Positions 14,939 to 24,141 of a stretch of 55,452 nucleotides of DNA are shown piece by piece (positions within the stretch are counted from its first letter, which is position 1; the number at the start of each line of letters is the position of its first letter). A program made the position numbers and the translations under genes. The notes below the pieces were generated by a model. The model had not been told where the DNA came from, ran no database searches, and saw only the letters and a program-made list of their open reading frames with translations. This DNA comes from a virus. The DNA is taken from positions 1-55,452 of the IMG/VR virus record IMGVR_UViG_3300036859_000051. The stretch is one strand, 5' to 3'.

Positions 14939-17900
14939 TAGACGACTTCCTCCGCATCAACGCCTAGTTCGGTCACTGCTATATTAAAATCATGATTGTA
15001 GGAAGTAAGAACCGCCTTAAACTTACAACCTCTTGCGTGCACTTCCATGCTATCGAAACGTTGCCACGCACCCCACGTCGGCGATCCGGACGGATCATCG
15101 TCGGTCAATGCCACGTAAACGATGCAATCGGCTTCGGCAGTGTTCTCACCATCGAAATCGGCGCGCGTATCGATATCTTCGGACCAACTATCAATTAGAT
15201 CGTTGACACCAAAAACACCGGCAAGAATGCGTAAAGTAATACGCATTTTACTCACCACACCGAAGTCAAAACCAAACTCGAATTCGTATTCACCAACAGT
15301 GATTTCCGAGGTTCCACCGAACGCGTCAATATCCGCTTCGGCATCAATATCAGGAATGTCATCCCATTGACCGGCACCGCCAATCTTCAACGCAATTCCG
15401 TCAACTGTCGTATTTGTTTTGACACCACCAAATGACGGAGCTTCATCGATACTGTCGACAGGCGCATAAGTGAGAACGCTAGCTTGCGCCGCGTCGACCA
15501 TGACAACGTCGGATTGGTTACCAGCGTCGTCAAACACCTTGCACATATAAGTGCCGGGGCGAAGCGGTAACGTTGCGAACAATGACTTCGCTTGCGCCGC
15601 TTGACCGATGGAAGTTGAATTCGACCAACTAGGCGTCGGATCGGCGGAATGTCTAAAACGTACCTCACCGCCGAAAATTACGTCTAGTTCGCGCGGCGCA
15701 TCCCAACGCAGGAACGCTTGGCCGCCGAATGTTGAGATAGTGAGATTGACCAGCGGGTCTGGATTGGTCGATTTACCAACGACACGATGGTTGCTTATGT
15801 AAGACCAATCACCGGGCAAACGACCGGGTACGATCCAACGCAAGCGAACATCGAAATATTCACCCGTCCGAACGTCGCCAATCATAGCTTCATTACCGAT
15901 GAAGCTATCGACTTGCGCCGCGCTATAAGGCTCACCTGTTGTTGACGGACGAATTTGAATATCGAGTGTGCCATCCTGATCGGTGAGCGGTTGGACCTTT
16001 ACCGCAATATGCACCGAGAGACTTTCACCCGAACCGACTGTCAGAACGCTTTCATCGGACCGCACGCTTTCAACAACCACGTCGGGAACCGATGCAATCG
16101 GTGTGAGCTTGCTATCAAACGCGGGGATCGGGCTTGCGTCAATGTTATAAACAACCTCACGATACGGAACAGCGGTGATTGTCGCGTCATACAGATCACC
16201 AACCGGATCAATATCAATGATCAAAGCGTCATCGGTTTCGCTACCGAGCACGCCGAAACCGAAAAGATCACCGGCCGATGGTGCATCGATGGCCGGAATA
16301 GGTGAGGCAAATTCGATGTTCGTTTGAACCCCTTCGTTCGTCACGATCTGAGCGGTTACCGCGACGTTCGCAACGGTCCGAATAGATACACCGTAATTAA
16401 CCGAAGCTTCCATCGGCAAAGGTGTATCGACAACAGCACTAATAGCGTTGCCATCAATATCAAGTTCAACTGATTTGAAACGTCCGCCCGGCCCGATGCC
16501 AATCATAATCACGTCATGCGTGAGTTTGATCACGTCGCCGCGCTTATAAACAAAACGTTCCATGTCTTGGACGAACGTAAATTGTTCCGGGCGATGCACC
16601 GCTACTGCCGCCGCAAAGCGCGCGTGCTTGGTGATTAATGCCGGGCTTGTCACACCGGGATAATTAGCCGTTTCAAATTTTGTCGCGGTTTCTTCGTTGT
16701 ATCCATCGAGATACACGCGAAGTTCATCAGTGCGATAATCTTGTTCCTCATTTTGAAATGTAATGCGGATCGCGTGCGGCTTATCGAGGAACGCTTTGTT
16801 CGCCGTGAACCCACGCGAATTGCGTGGTGTGACATGTGAGACCGGCGACTTAGGTTCATCAATAACAACGGACCATTTGCCATCGATGTTGGTTTGTGCG
16901 GCCCGACCGGCCGAAGCGATATCACCGAGCAAATCAGGAAATGATGATCTGAAATCGCGAAACTGATTAAACTCAAAACCATGATCGTTACAAAATTCGG
17001 CCCAATACGACAACATCGTTAAATCAAGCGCCGCGTCGGGATAAGGAACCTGCAACGAATAGCTTTGATAAGCGTAGCGATACAAGCTCGCGGGATTACT
17101 CGTCGCGCGCATGATCCATGACGTTGTGTCAATATCCCAATCGAGGCAAACGCGTTGACCAATGATGCTGAAATCATCGATCACACCGTTTAGTTGATCT
17201 GTCGCTTTGATCCGAAGTGCGATCAAAGCGACCGGAACAGGCGAACGAACCGGGCTTTCGTTAGTAATAGCTCGCAACGCGGACCAAACAAGAGCGTCGC
17301 GAATATTCTCGTCACTCGTGTCAGTTGTCAGGCGACGAATGCGAATGTCGTATTGACCGCGACCCTCAGACGGAGCGAAGGTGAAACCATGACGGATGGC
17401 GTTGGTGCGCCGTTGCGTGAACGATACCTGACTAAACGTTAACCCATCGGTATCCGTCCAAGACGATGGAAAAGTCTTGGTGCCATTATCCGGAATTGGT
17501 TGCCAATCATTGGCACCTGAAACGCTATATTCAAATTCAGCAACAACCGTTCTATTGGAGCGCGTTCCATCCGGCGCGATTGTAACAAGCCCTTCGGCAA
17601 ACAGCACGTCGACGCTTATCCGATCCGCGTTCGGTCCGGACGTGCGCGTTGTGTAGCCGTCCGCCTCATTTAAACGGATTTGGAAATTGTCTTGCTGAAC
17701 CGTATCGGGGAAAATCGAAATCGGATCGTCGGTATCGTACCCTTCGCGAAACTCGATTTCATAATCGCTGAAAGACGACAACAAGCTTTCAGCGATCTTT
17801 GCCGACGCTTCGTCAAATTCTATCGGGCCAACACCGCAATGAAGTAGCAAATTCAAATATTGATCGTCACCGACAATATCAGTGTATGGTGCAGCCGCGA

Positions 17901-18483
17901 GTTTAGGCACAATACGCATCCGCCCGAACAAGTCACCAACGACACCGAAGGGATCGGAAACGTTGCGAGCGTTCTCGATAAACGTCGTAGTGCCGTCACT
18001 TGTCTGCGATGCACCGTTAGACGTTGGCGCCGAGTTGCGAGGCGGGATTAGGGCGTTGACAAGCAACATGCCGCCAAGCCCGATAACCGCCTGCCCCGCT
18101 GCCGCGCCGAACGCCCCTGTAAGCCCCACGGCTCCCGCTAGAGGCCCGCCAAAAGCGAGCGCTGCCGCCGCCACGGCAATCAACAGAACGTTGCGCGCGA
18201 TATCCTTACCGCCGCCATCACCGCCCCTTGGCGGCACATAGGCGCGGATCGTGATTAGGGTTCCGGCCTTGGGGCGTACGACCGCCCATTTCGAGCGCGG
18301 AACATACCAATCATTGATGTAGATATGAGCCGCCCGACGCAACACCGGATCGGGTTGGACGTACTCGAAAATATGTTCAATTGTTTGATCGGGCGTTACC
18401 GTATAATCAACGGTCCGGACGCTAAGCGGATTGGTTGCCGCAACAACTCTAGCAACGGCTTTTGTGTCTAAAGTATCCAGCAT
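14938..18483 (-). CDS. Tail tip attachment protein, J-like
   Basis: 1181 residues, the largest protein here. The N-terminus has the hydrophobic glycine/alanine segment typical of J-like proteins (NVLLIAVAAAALAFGGPLAG and following, about residues 98-150). A long hub region follows (SDPFGVVGDLFGRMRIVPKL, then FEFNQFRDF) and fibronectin-like segments towards the end (PLVNLTISTFGGQAFLRWDA). It lies after DUF1833 and NlpC/P60 genes, the standard order in lambda-like tail tips. Role: central tip, host recognition and DNA ejection. It overlaps the NlpC gene by 35 bases. Confidence 0.88.
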   Translation of the reverse strand: MLDTLDTKAVARVVAATNPLSVRTVDYTVTPDQTIEHIFEYVQPDPVLRRAAHIYINDWYVPRSKWAVVRPKAGTLITIRAYVPPRGGDGGGKDIARNVLLIAVAAAALAFGGPLAGAVGLTGAFGAAAGQAVIGLGGMLLVNALIPPRNSAPTSNGASQTSDGTTTFIENARNVSDPFGVVGDLFGRMRIVPKLAAAPYTDIVGDDQYLNLLLHCGVGPIEFDEASAKIAESLLSSFSDYEIEFREGYDTDDPISIFPDTVQQDNFQIRLNEADGYTTRTSGPNADRISVDVLFAEGLVTIAPDGTRSNRTVVAEFEYSVSGANDWQPIPDNGTKTFPSSWTDTDGLTFSQVSFTQRRTNAIRHGFTFAPSEGRGQYDIRIRRLTTDTSDENIRDALVWSALRAITNESPVRSPVPVALIALRIKATDQLNGVIDDFSIIGQRVCLDWDIDTTSWIMRATSNPASLYRYAYQSYSLQVPYPDAALDLTMLSYWAEFCNDHGFEFNQFRDFRSSFPDLLGDIASAGRAAQTNIDGKWSVVIDEPKSPVSHVTPRNSRGFTANKAFLDKPHAIRITFQNEEQDYRTDELRVYLDGYNEETATKFETANYPGVTSPALITKHARFAAAVAVHRPEQFTFVQDMERFVYKRGDVIKLTHDVIMIGIGPGGRFKSVELDIDGNAISAVVDTPLPMEASVNYGVSIRTVANVAVTAQIVTNEGVQTNIEFASPIPAIDAPSAGDLFGFGVLGSETDDALIIDIDPVGDLYDATITAVPYREVVYNIDASPIPAFDSKLTPIASVPDVVVESVRSDESVLTVGSGESLSVHIAVKVQPLTDQDGTLDIQIRPSTTGEPYSAAQVDSFIGNEAMIGDVRTGEYFDVRLRWIVPGRLPGDWSYISNHRVVGKSTNPDPLVNLTISTFGGQAFLRWDAPRELDVIFGGEVRFRHSADPTPSWSNSTSIGQAAQAKSLFATLPLRPGTYMCKVFDDAGNQSDVVMVDAAQASVLTYAPVDSIDEAPSFGGVKTNTTVDGIALKIGGAGQWDDIPDIDAEADIDAFGGTSEITVGEYEFEFGFDFGVVSKMRITLRILAGVFGVNDLIDSWSEDIDTRADFDGENTAEADCIVYVALTDDDPSGSPTWGAWQRFDSMEVHARGCKFKAVLTSYNHDFNIAVTELGVDAEEVV

Positions 18484-18856
18484 GACGCTTTGCCCAACCT
18501 ATCGTGTCCAAACGCTCGCATACCGTACCAATCCCGCGTCGACTGTGTATCATTTGACCGCGATCAATCACCAACGCCACATGTGATTGAAACCGGCTAA
18601 CGCTAAACAACGACACGTCACCAACCATCGGCTTAGTGGTTTCGATCCACTGTTGTTTTTCCGTGTCAACAACCGCGTTCAATTCAGCGAATGAGACACC
18701 CGGAACATAATCGTCGGACAACGTTGAAATCGTGGCGTCGAATAACTCACGATACGCGACAAACACCAAACCCCAACAATCCCAACCATCCCAATCGCGA
18801 CCGCATTCGAGGAACGGAACATCGATAGCTTTCGCGATGAATTCCTTTAACTGCAA
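18449..18856 (-). CDS. NlpC/P60-family tail tip peptidase
   Basis: 135 residues. The catalytic Cys27 sits in GWDCWGLVFVAY and His92 in SHVALVID, with a third polar position near His104, as in NlpC/P60 cysteine peptidases. Phage versions at the tail tip cut peptidoglycan during DNA entry. It is encoded between the DUF1833 gene and J, the expected place. Confidence 0.88.
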   Translation of the reverse strand: MQLKEFIAKAIDVPFLECGRDWDGWDCWGLVFVAYRELFDATISTLSDDYVPGVSFAELNAVVDTEKQQWIETTKPMVGDVSLFSVSRFQSHVALVIDRGQMIHSRRGIGTVCERLDTIGWAKRHAGYFRHKSRC

Positions 18857-18857
18857 C

Positions 18858-19322
18858 TTAGAACAAGCCGGGATATTCGGACGGGGTAAATGACCGTTGC
18901 GGATATTGTTCGCGCATCATGTCATCAACGCTCAATTCGCCGCTAACAGTCATCGTGTCGTATTTGGCATTGCGTAGGGTAAAAACGGGATACTCTTGTT
19001 CGACCGCGTCAAGATCATCGATCCGAATGACGCTGATCGCAACCGTTGGGGGTGAAGTCAATTGCCGGATCACTTGCCCGATTTCACGCGACACATTCGC
19101 AATCGTCAATGTCGCTGATAGAGACGCTTTGTCACGATCTTTTGGCAACATCACCTTGAATGGATACGCTATGTAAAGCTCACCATTTGACGTAACGTTT
19201 TCAGTGTTATTGACGAACCGAAGCGGATCGGCCAAATCGGCATGATCGATAACCAGCAATTCAAGAAAGCCGCCACCTTCTTGTGCAAAGACTTGGGCAC
19301 GCGCGGTATCGGAAATCGTCAC
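18858..19322 (-). CDS. DUF1833 minor tail protein
   Basis: 154 residues. The pattern ELLVIDHADLADPLRFVNNT and VTSNGELYIAYPFKVMLPKD is that of DUF1833, a minor tail protein found just before NlpC/P60 in tail operons. Start overlaps the previous stop (ATGA). Confidence 0.8.
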   Translation of the reverse strand: MTISDTARAQVFAQEGGGFLELLVIDHADLADPLRFVNNTENVTSNGELYIAYPFKVMLPKDRDKASLSATLTIANVSREIGQVIRQLTSPPTVAISVIRIDDLDAVEQEYPVFTLRNAKYDTMTVSGELSVDDMMREQYPQRSFTPSEYPGLF

Positions 19323-19684
19323 GGCAACACTTCCAAATCAAGCGTTGCGGACCAACGTCGATTATCACCCGCGCCACTCACTGTGAACGTTGGCCCTTCC
19401 TCACTGCGGAACCGAAATGAGACGGTTGTATCATCCTTGGGATCAACCCAATTGAACGACAGCGTTCCTTCTACAAGATCGTCAACATAGAACGCATCGA
19501 AGATTGCACGTTCGGCGTGCGTCATGACAACCGGGATCGATACGTTGCGGATTGATGTTGTATACCGACGCCGCACGATGGCCGGTCCAACTTCCACGTC
19601 CGAACGTATTTTCGCACCGACGCGTTGATCGGTCGCGCCGGTGAGTTTCAAGACATTCGCAAGATCGCTCGGCCAATCGACCAT
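19319..19684 (-). CDS. Minor tail protein
   Basis: 121 residues. It begins MVDWPSDLANVLKLTGATDQ and has the beta-rich body (RRYTTSIRNVSIPVVMTHAE ... GTLSFNWVDP) typical of the short tail proteins encoded between the tape measure and DUF1833 genes. It probably forms part of the baseplate ring below the tape measure protein. Inferred from position and fold-like pattern. Confidence 0.7.
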   Translation of the reverse strand: MVDWPSDLANVLKLTGATDQRVGAKIRSDVEVGPAIVRRRYTTSIRNVSIPVVMTHAERAIFDAFYVDDLVEGTLSFNWVDPKDDTTVSFRFRSEEGPTFTVSGAGDNRRWSATLDLEVLP

Positions 19685-21943
19685 TTATCGCGCTTTCGTG
19701 GCGTTCTTAGAGCCAAAAGCGCGTTGGTGCGCTTTGTTCGTTTGGGATGTTGTATCACCGATCAATCGCGCGTTGATACGATCAATCGTCACTATCAAAG
19801 AACCGTCGTCACCAACCGCTGTTGATGCGTCAACCTGATCGGACACGTTGTTGTTGATGATCGGCTGAACATATACAACGTTCACATGATCGTTTGCGAC
19901 GTTGACCACACCTAGCGAGCCATCGCCCGCGCGACGCAGCGGCATGATTGCTTCCGGCCCGCTTTCGGCCATCTTGCTCAAACCGCCACCATTGAGAAGC
20001 ATAGTCGGCGAAGTCATGACGGTTCCGGCCGCGTGACCCGGCAAGCCGAACATTCCATTCCCGCTGAAACCATAGGTCGCGGCACCGGTCAAACCCTTAC
20101 CAACGCCAAGCCCGCCACCGAACAATGATCCGATGATCCCGTTGAGCGCGTTGTCTAGCACCATGTCCATAAGCTTATCGGCAAGATTACCAAGCGCATT
20201 GGTCAACGCGTCGATTGCGCTTTTACCGTGCATGATATCGCTGAAAAATGATTTGAACGCTTGGCCCGCTGTGTCCATGACGGATTGACGAAGATCATCG
20301 ATCTTTTCTTGCGTAGCTTCGGCCGCGTCACGAATGGCTTTCAAACCATCTTTCACAGCTTTGCCCGATCCGGACGCAACGCCGTCAAGCGCGGTTCCGA
20401 GGTTACCGGTCGCAACGGTCGTGACTGTCGTTGCGGTTGACAGTTGACCATAAGCATCCGTCAACTGTTTGACGTAATCGGTTGTTTGGATCGCTGCGAC
20501 CGCTGCGTCACGTTGGGCCGCTGCCGATGCAACCGCCGCCGCTTGTGCGTTTTCGAGCAACGGGATTTGACCCGACTTAGGATCGATGAAACCGATACCC
20601 GCCGCGATCCCTGCGGTCATGGGATTGACTTTGACTTGTGCGATCAAAAAATTCAATCCGTCAATCGCACCTTTCACCATCGCGTTAACGCCAGTGATAA
20701 CGAGATTGACCGCGCCAATCACCGCCGCACCGATGATGTTCGGAAAGTTGTTGAATACAAATTTGATATCCTCGAACGCGGTCATGAATGACCGAATGAG
20801 GAAGTTTCCAGCGCTCTTAACTATAGCCTCCAAGTCGACACCAAACACATTCTTGATATCGTCTCGAAACGCCCAAATTAGTGTGATAATACCGGTGATT
20901 GCTACGGCAAGAGCGAGCAAGGGATTTGCCATGATCGCAGCGGTTAGAGCGACAACACCCGCGACCGCGCCATCAAATAGCGCCGTCGCCAAACCCCAAA
21001 CACCCGCTATGATCGCCGGTCCGAAAGCGACGGCAAGCGCCGGGCCAACGACGCTGATTAAATCCCCCAACACACCGACGTGTTGAACAACAAAAGCGAT
21101 GCCTTGTGCAAGCCCGAGAAAAATGGCACCCAAGGTTGGCGCGATGAACGCGATGAATTGATTGAATGCACCTTGGATCGAATATCCAAGTCGACTGAAA
21201 TTGTCATTCATATCTTCGATCTGCAATCCCTGAATATCAGTGATCGCCAAACCGAATTGTTTCACGTCGGACGCTGCTTTGCGAATTTGGTCCCCGCCTT
21301 CGCCAAGCAATCCAATCAACATTCCGCCGCGATCCCCTAATGCGGCGAGGGTCGCAGTTACATCGGACGTTGAGAAATTCAATTCCTTCATTCGATCTGC
21401 GATCAAAGCAAATCGTTCATCAATGGGAAGCGCGGCGAGTTCCTTCGCGGAAACACCGAGACGCTTGAACACCCCTTCATTGCCTTTACCGGCCGCGATA
21501 GCCGCACCTAGGACGCGATTGTTACGACGCGTTGCCATCGCAAGAGCGTCAACCGACACGCCCGCTAAATCGCCCGCAACCGACAACGCTTGCATCTGTT
21601 CAACAGTTGATCCAACAGCACGCGCCGCTTTCGATACATCATCGAGCGCGTGAGCCGTACCAACAATTTTTTGGATCAATGCTTGCGCGGTGAATGCGGC
21701 GGCAAACCCCGCCGCGATCTGCCCAAGCGTCGACGTAAGAGCGCGACCAACGCCCGACGTGAACCCTTGTAAGGTACGCATGAATTTGGAAACGTAGCCG
21801 CTTCCGCGATCCATCGTCCTATTGAGTTTTTCGGTTTCGGTTTCCGCCGCTTTCGTCGCCGGAACCAACTCCCGAAGTGCAGTCTTGGCACCCTTCAATT
21901 CAGCGGTGTCAGCAATGAAACCAATTTCAGCAATATCGGTCAT
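19685..21943 (-). CDS. Tape measure protein
   Basis: 752 residues. The N-terminal helical segment (MTDIAEIGFIADTAELKGAK ... TKAAETETEKLNR), hydrophobic blocks in the middle (GAIFLGLAQGIAFVVQHVGV, MANPLLALAVAITGIITLIW) and a glycine-rich C-terminal part are typical. It follows the frameshifted chaperone pair, and its start overlaps their stop. By the usual 1.5 angstrom per residue rule the tail would be about 110 nm long; this is an estimate. Confidence 0.9.
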   Translation of the reverse strand: MTDIAEIGFIADTAELKGAKTALRELVPATKAAETETEKLNRTMDRGSGYVSKFMRTLQGFTSGVGRALTSTLGQIAAGFAAAFTAQALIQKIVGTAHALDDVSKAARAVGSTVEQMQALSVAGDLAGVSVDALAMATRRNNRVLGAAIAAGKGNEGVFKRLGVSAKELAALPIDERFALIADRMKELNFSTSDVTATLAALGDRGGMLIGLLGEGGDQIRKAASDVKQFGLAITDIQGLQIEDMNDNFSRLGYSIQGAFNQFIAFIAPTLGAIFLGLAQGIAFVVQHVGVLGDLISVVGPALAVAFGPAIIAGVWGLATALFDGAVAGVVALTAAIMANPLLALAVAITGIITLIWAFRDDIKNVFGVDLEAIVKSAGNFLIRSFMTAFEDIKFVFNNFPNIIGAAVIGAVNLVITGVNAMVKGAIDGLNFLIAQVKVNPMTAGIAAGIGFIDPKSGQIPLLENAQAAAVASAAAQRDAAVAAIQTTDYVKQLTDAYGQLSTATTVTTVATGNLGTALDGVASGSGKAVKDGLKAIRDAAEATQEKIDDLRQSVMDTAGQAFKSFFSDIMHGKSAIDALTNALGNLADKLMDMVLDNALNGIIGSLFGGGLGVGKGLTGAATYGFSGNGMFGLPGHAAGTVMTSPTMLLNGGGLSKMAESGPEAIMPLRRAGDGSLGVVNVANDHVNVVYVQPIINNNVSDQVDASTAVGDDGSLIVTIDRINARLIGDTTSQTNKAHQRAFGSKNATKAR

Positions 21944-22347
21944 TTGCGCCCTTTGCTCGACAATCCCGCTCGACGCTTTTCGGCTTCTTCGGTTGCCACC
22001 GCGCTAGCGTATTCGAGTTCACCCGCCATTGCCTCGCAATACGCCATATCCATTGATTTGAGAATGGCAAACTCGTGCGGATAAACAATGGTTTTCATCG
22101 CGTCTCGCCACGCGATGAAGTCTTGCCAAGTAATGCGATTGACGCGACCATCACCAATACGGTTCACACCGTTTGATATATCATCGAACCAATCGAGCAA
22201 ATATTGACCACCGCCCGGAACGTCCCATTCGGGAACTTCCGCGCCGAAACGTTCATTGCGTTCGGCGCGGGTTTCGCCGTCTTTGCCGGGCGTTAGATAC
22301 CGCGCCCGGCAAAACACCACATACGCTAGATCGGCAGTCAGGACCGA
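21940..22347 (-). CDS. Tail assembly chaperone, frameshift extension (gpT-like part of G-T fusion)
   Basis: This frame has no good independent start. It is reached by a -1 shift at T_TTT_TTT (22353-22347), giving a G-T fusion of about 263 residues, 128 from the first frame and 135 from this one. The part seen includes RARYLTPGKDGETRAERNER and a helical C-terminus. The arrangement (two overlapping frames in -1 relation just before the tape measure gene) is the classic lambda G/GT design. A GTG at 22320 is the only internal alternative start. Confidence 0.85.
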   Translation of the reverse strand, partial: SVLTADLAYVVFCRARYLTPGKDGETRAERNERFGAEVPEWDVPGGGQYLLDWFDDISNGVNRIGDGRVNRITWQDFIAWRDAMKTIVYPHEFAILKSMDMAYCEAMAGELEYASAVATEEAEKRRAGLSSKGRK

Positions 22348-22730
22348 AAAAAATGCGATTGTTCCGCCAACGCATCATCGATCTGTGATCTGATCCAAGT
22401 GACCGCGACAATCTTCGCAACGTTGGCAGGCGTGAACCCAAGTTGTTCACCGCCAAACGAACCTTTCCTCCCGTCCGCGTCGGCGGTCCATTCCCAACCG
22501 ACAATCGTTGACGAGATTAAACGTTCGGTATTTTCCTCAATTTCTTCGGCGGTGAGAACCTTGCCGCGTGCGCGTTTCTTCATCACTTGGTCTGTGACGT
22601 TGCGCTCAACAGCTTTGAATTTATCGTCATTGGTTCCGGCAAGCTCAATCGTCAAACCAATCAAGTTCCCCGTTCTAGGATGCTTGATCGGCAGTTTGAA
22701 CGTTACCGGCACAACTTCCGAGATATCCAT
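22338..22730 (-). CDS. Tail assembly chaperone (gpG-like)
   Basis: 130 residues, with AAGGGAAG before the ATG. Pattern MDISEVVPVTFKLPIKHPRT ... FKAVERNVTDQVMKKRARGK fits phage tail assembly chaperones that bind the tape measure protein. It ends four codons after the slippery site; ribosomes that slip make the longer fusion instead. Confidence 0.85.
   Translation of the reverse strand: MDISEVVPVTFKLPIKHPRTGNLIGLTIELAGTNDDKFKAVERNVTDQVMKKRARGKVLTAEEIEENTERLISSTIVGWEWTADADGRKGSFGGEQLGFTPANVAKIVAVTWIRSQIDDALAEQSHFFRS
22347..22353 (-). promoter_or_regulatory. Programmed -1 ribosomal frameshift site
   Basis: On the minus strand the seven Ts read as T_TTT_TTT in the zero frame of the chaperone gene (codons CAT TTT TTT). 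The second frame is in the -1 register relative to the first, and the zero frame stops shortly afterwards at 22338. This matches the X_XXY_YYZ rule exactly. Confidence 0.85.
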
Positions 22731-22747
22731 TTGACTTCCCTTTCATG

Positions 22748-22776
22748 AAAAAAAGGCGCGGGTTTCGCCGCGCCTT
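22748..22776 (-). terminator. Intrinsic terminator after the major tail protein gene
   Basis: On the minus strand AAGGCGCG (22776-22769) pairs with CGCGCCTT (22760-22753), followed by a run of Ts. It lies between the major tail protein and the chaperone gene and should lower expression of the downstream tail genes relative to the abundant tube protein. Confidence 0.85.
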
Positions 22777-22801
22777 CCGGTCTAAACTTCGTCTTGCCGG
22801 A

Positions 22802-23275
22802 CTATGCGGCTTCAACCACGACTTCGGCTTGTGTGCATCCGAGCTTGAAAACTTCCAAGTCGAAATCCTCGCTACGTCCCATTGGGCGCGTCGGACCGCC
22901 GACAACAGCACGATTATAGATGCGCGTCGGTGTCGTACCGCCCGAAGGCAAATCATTGCGCTCGACTTTGAACGCCATGACACCACTGTTGGACGGGGCG
23001 CCGAAAGTGCGCAAGATATCCTGCCCGGCGTCGGCGGCATTGCGGAGAACTTCAACCTCAGGATCACCCGCGTTGGTGTTCCCTTTGCCCTTCTGAATTA
23101 CATCATCGGCCCAAGTGTCATATGACACGATATTGGTGTTTGCGCCGAGTTCACCGACGCTGCCGATCCCGCCGACTTCAACCCAAGTCAACGCAGCGAA
23201 CCCCGTCGCGTCCAACGCCGTCGGTTGCGCTGTGGCGCAAACGTACAATTTCGATTTCTTGTTGGTTCCGGACAT
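22802..23275 (-). CDS. Major tail (tube) protein
   Basis: 157 residues. Pattern KSKLYVCATAQPTALDATGF, FAALTWVEVGGIGSVGELG, then a domain with VMAFKVERNDLPSGGTTPTR fits siphovirus tube proteins. It is followed by a strong terminator and then the chaperone pair, the usual order. It polymerises into the tail tube. Confidence 0.8.
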   Translation of the reverse strand: MSGTNKKSKLYVCATAQPTALDATGFAALTWVEVGGIGSVGELGANTNIVSYDTWADDVIQKGKGNTNAGDPEVEVLRNAADAGQDILRTFGAPSNSGVMAFKVERNDLPSGGTTPTRIYNRAVVGGPTRPMGRSEDFDLEVFKLGCTQAEVVVEAA

Positions 23276-23293
23276 GTCGAGCGCCCCTTTTGG

Positions 23294-23701
23294 CTAGCCG
23301 AAGCATTGATAACGGATAGATACCGGAACAAATGTTTCGTGTCCATTGGTTGCCTCACTCAATACTGACGGTTTTTCCTGAATTTCAACAAGCGCGTTGC
23401 CTTCTCTGAACTGTCGACCCTTCCGAAAATACGTCGACAACGCACTACCGATAGTTGTCAATGGAATTGAACCCACGTCGGGCGCTCCGAACATATCGAT
23501 TTGTAACACCCCTTGGAACAACGTTTCATCACCCCAAGCCAGATTATTGACGGGATTTCGGAAATGCGTCGCGCGAAGATATCGGCCATCGGACGGCGGA
23601 TTAAAAACACGGTTCGGAACCTGCAACGGCAAATCCCCAACTTGAAACGCTGCCTCAATCGCTGCGTTCATCAAAGCTGTCTCGATATCGACTTCAATCA
23701 T
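23294..23701 (-). CDS. Tail terminator / tail completion protein
   Basis: 135 residues from the ATG at 23701 (ATGA overlap with the previous stop). It starts MIEVDIETALMNAAIEAAF and contains LFQGVLQIDMFGAPDVGSIP, a pattern of DUF4128-type tail terminators. It sits between the HK97-gp10-like gene and the tube gene, the expected place. Role: caps the tail tube and joins it to the head. Confidence 0.75.
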   Translation of the reverse strand: MIEVDIETALMNAAIEAAFQVGDLPLQVPNRVFNPPSDGRYLRATHFRNPVNNLAWGDETLFQGVLQIDMFGAPDVGSIPLTTIGSALSTYFRKGRQFREGNALVEIQEKPSVLSEATNGHETFVPVSIRYQCFG

Positions 23702-24141
23702 TTTCCGATCCGATCTGCCAACCGAGTTGCGACACTCGCAACGATCTGCGACCAACGTTGAACACCGAGACGCAAGAAAGCATCTTTCGCTTCACGAAAC
23801 TTTGCGTAATTCGCCGTCCAACCGAAATAAAAACGCCCGCCCAAATCAAGGCGAGCAATCGTCAAGACGACATTGTTCGGAACTTCCGAACCGTCGTCAT
23901 AATGCAAGGGTTCATCGCTTTCAGGACGCGACGGGCCGACAGGCATTCCAGTAAGCGACCCTTGACCACTCGCGCGCATGAAGCCGGTATCGATGCGCAT
24001 CCTACCGCCTTTAGCCATCGGTTGCTGCACAACTTCGACAAGCTCTTGAAGCGATTGCTTCGCCACAGCATCCAATCGCTGTTCGGTTTCGGTAACAAAT
24101 TCCTCAACCGATACTGTTGCCGATTTCTTAGCGCGGGGCAT
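23698..24141 (-). CDS. HK97 gp10-like tail component
   Basis: 147 residues from the ATG at 24141. It is a helical protein with MRIDTGFMRASGQGSL near residue 45, the IDTGxLRAS pattern that marks gp10-like neck and tail proteins, and FYFGWTANYAKFREAKDAF later. It overlaps neighbouring genes on both sides. Probable head-tail joining role. Confidence 0.75.
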   Translation of the reverse strand: MPRAKKSATVSVEEFVTETEQRLDAVAKQSLQELVEVVQQPMAKGGRMRIDTGFMRASGQGSLTGMPVGPSRPESDEPLHYDDGSEVPNNVVLTIARLDLGGRFYFGWTANYAKFREAKDAFLRLGVQRWSQIVASVATRLADRIGK

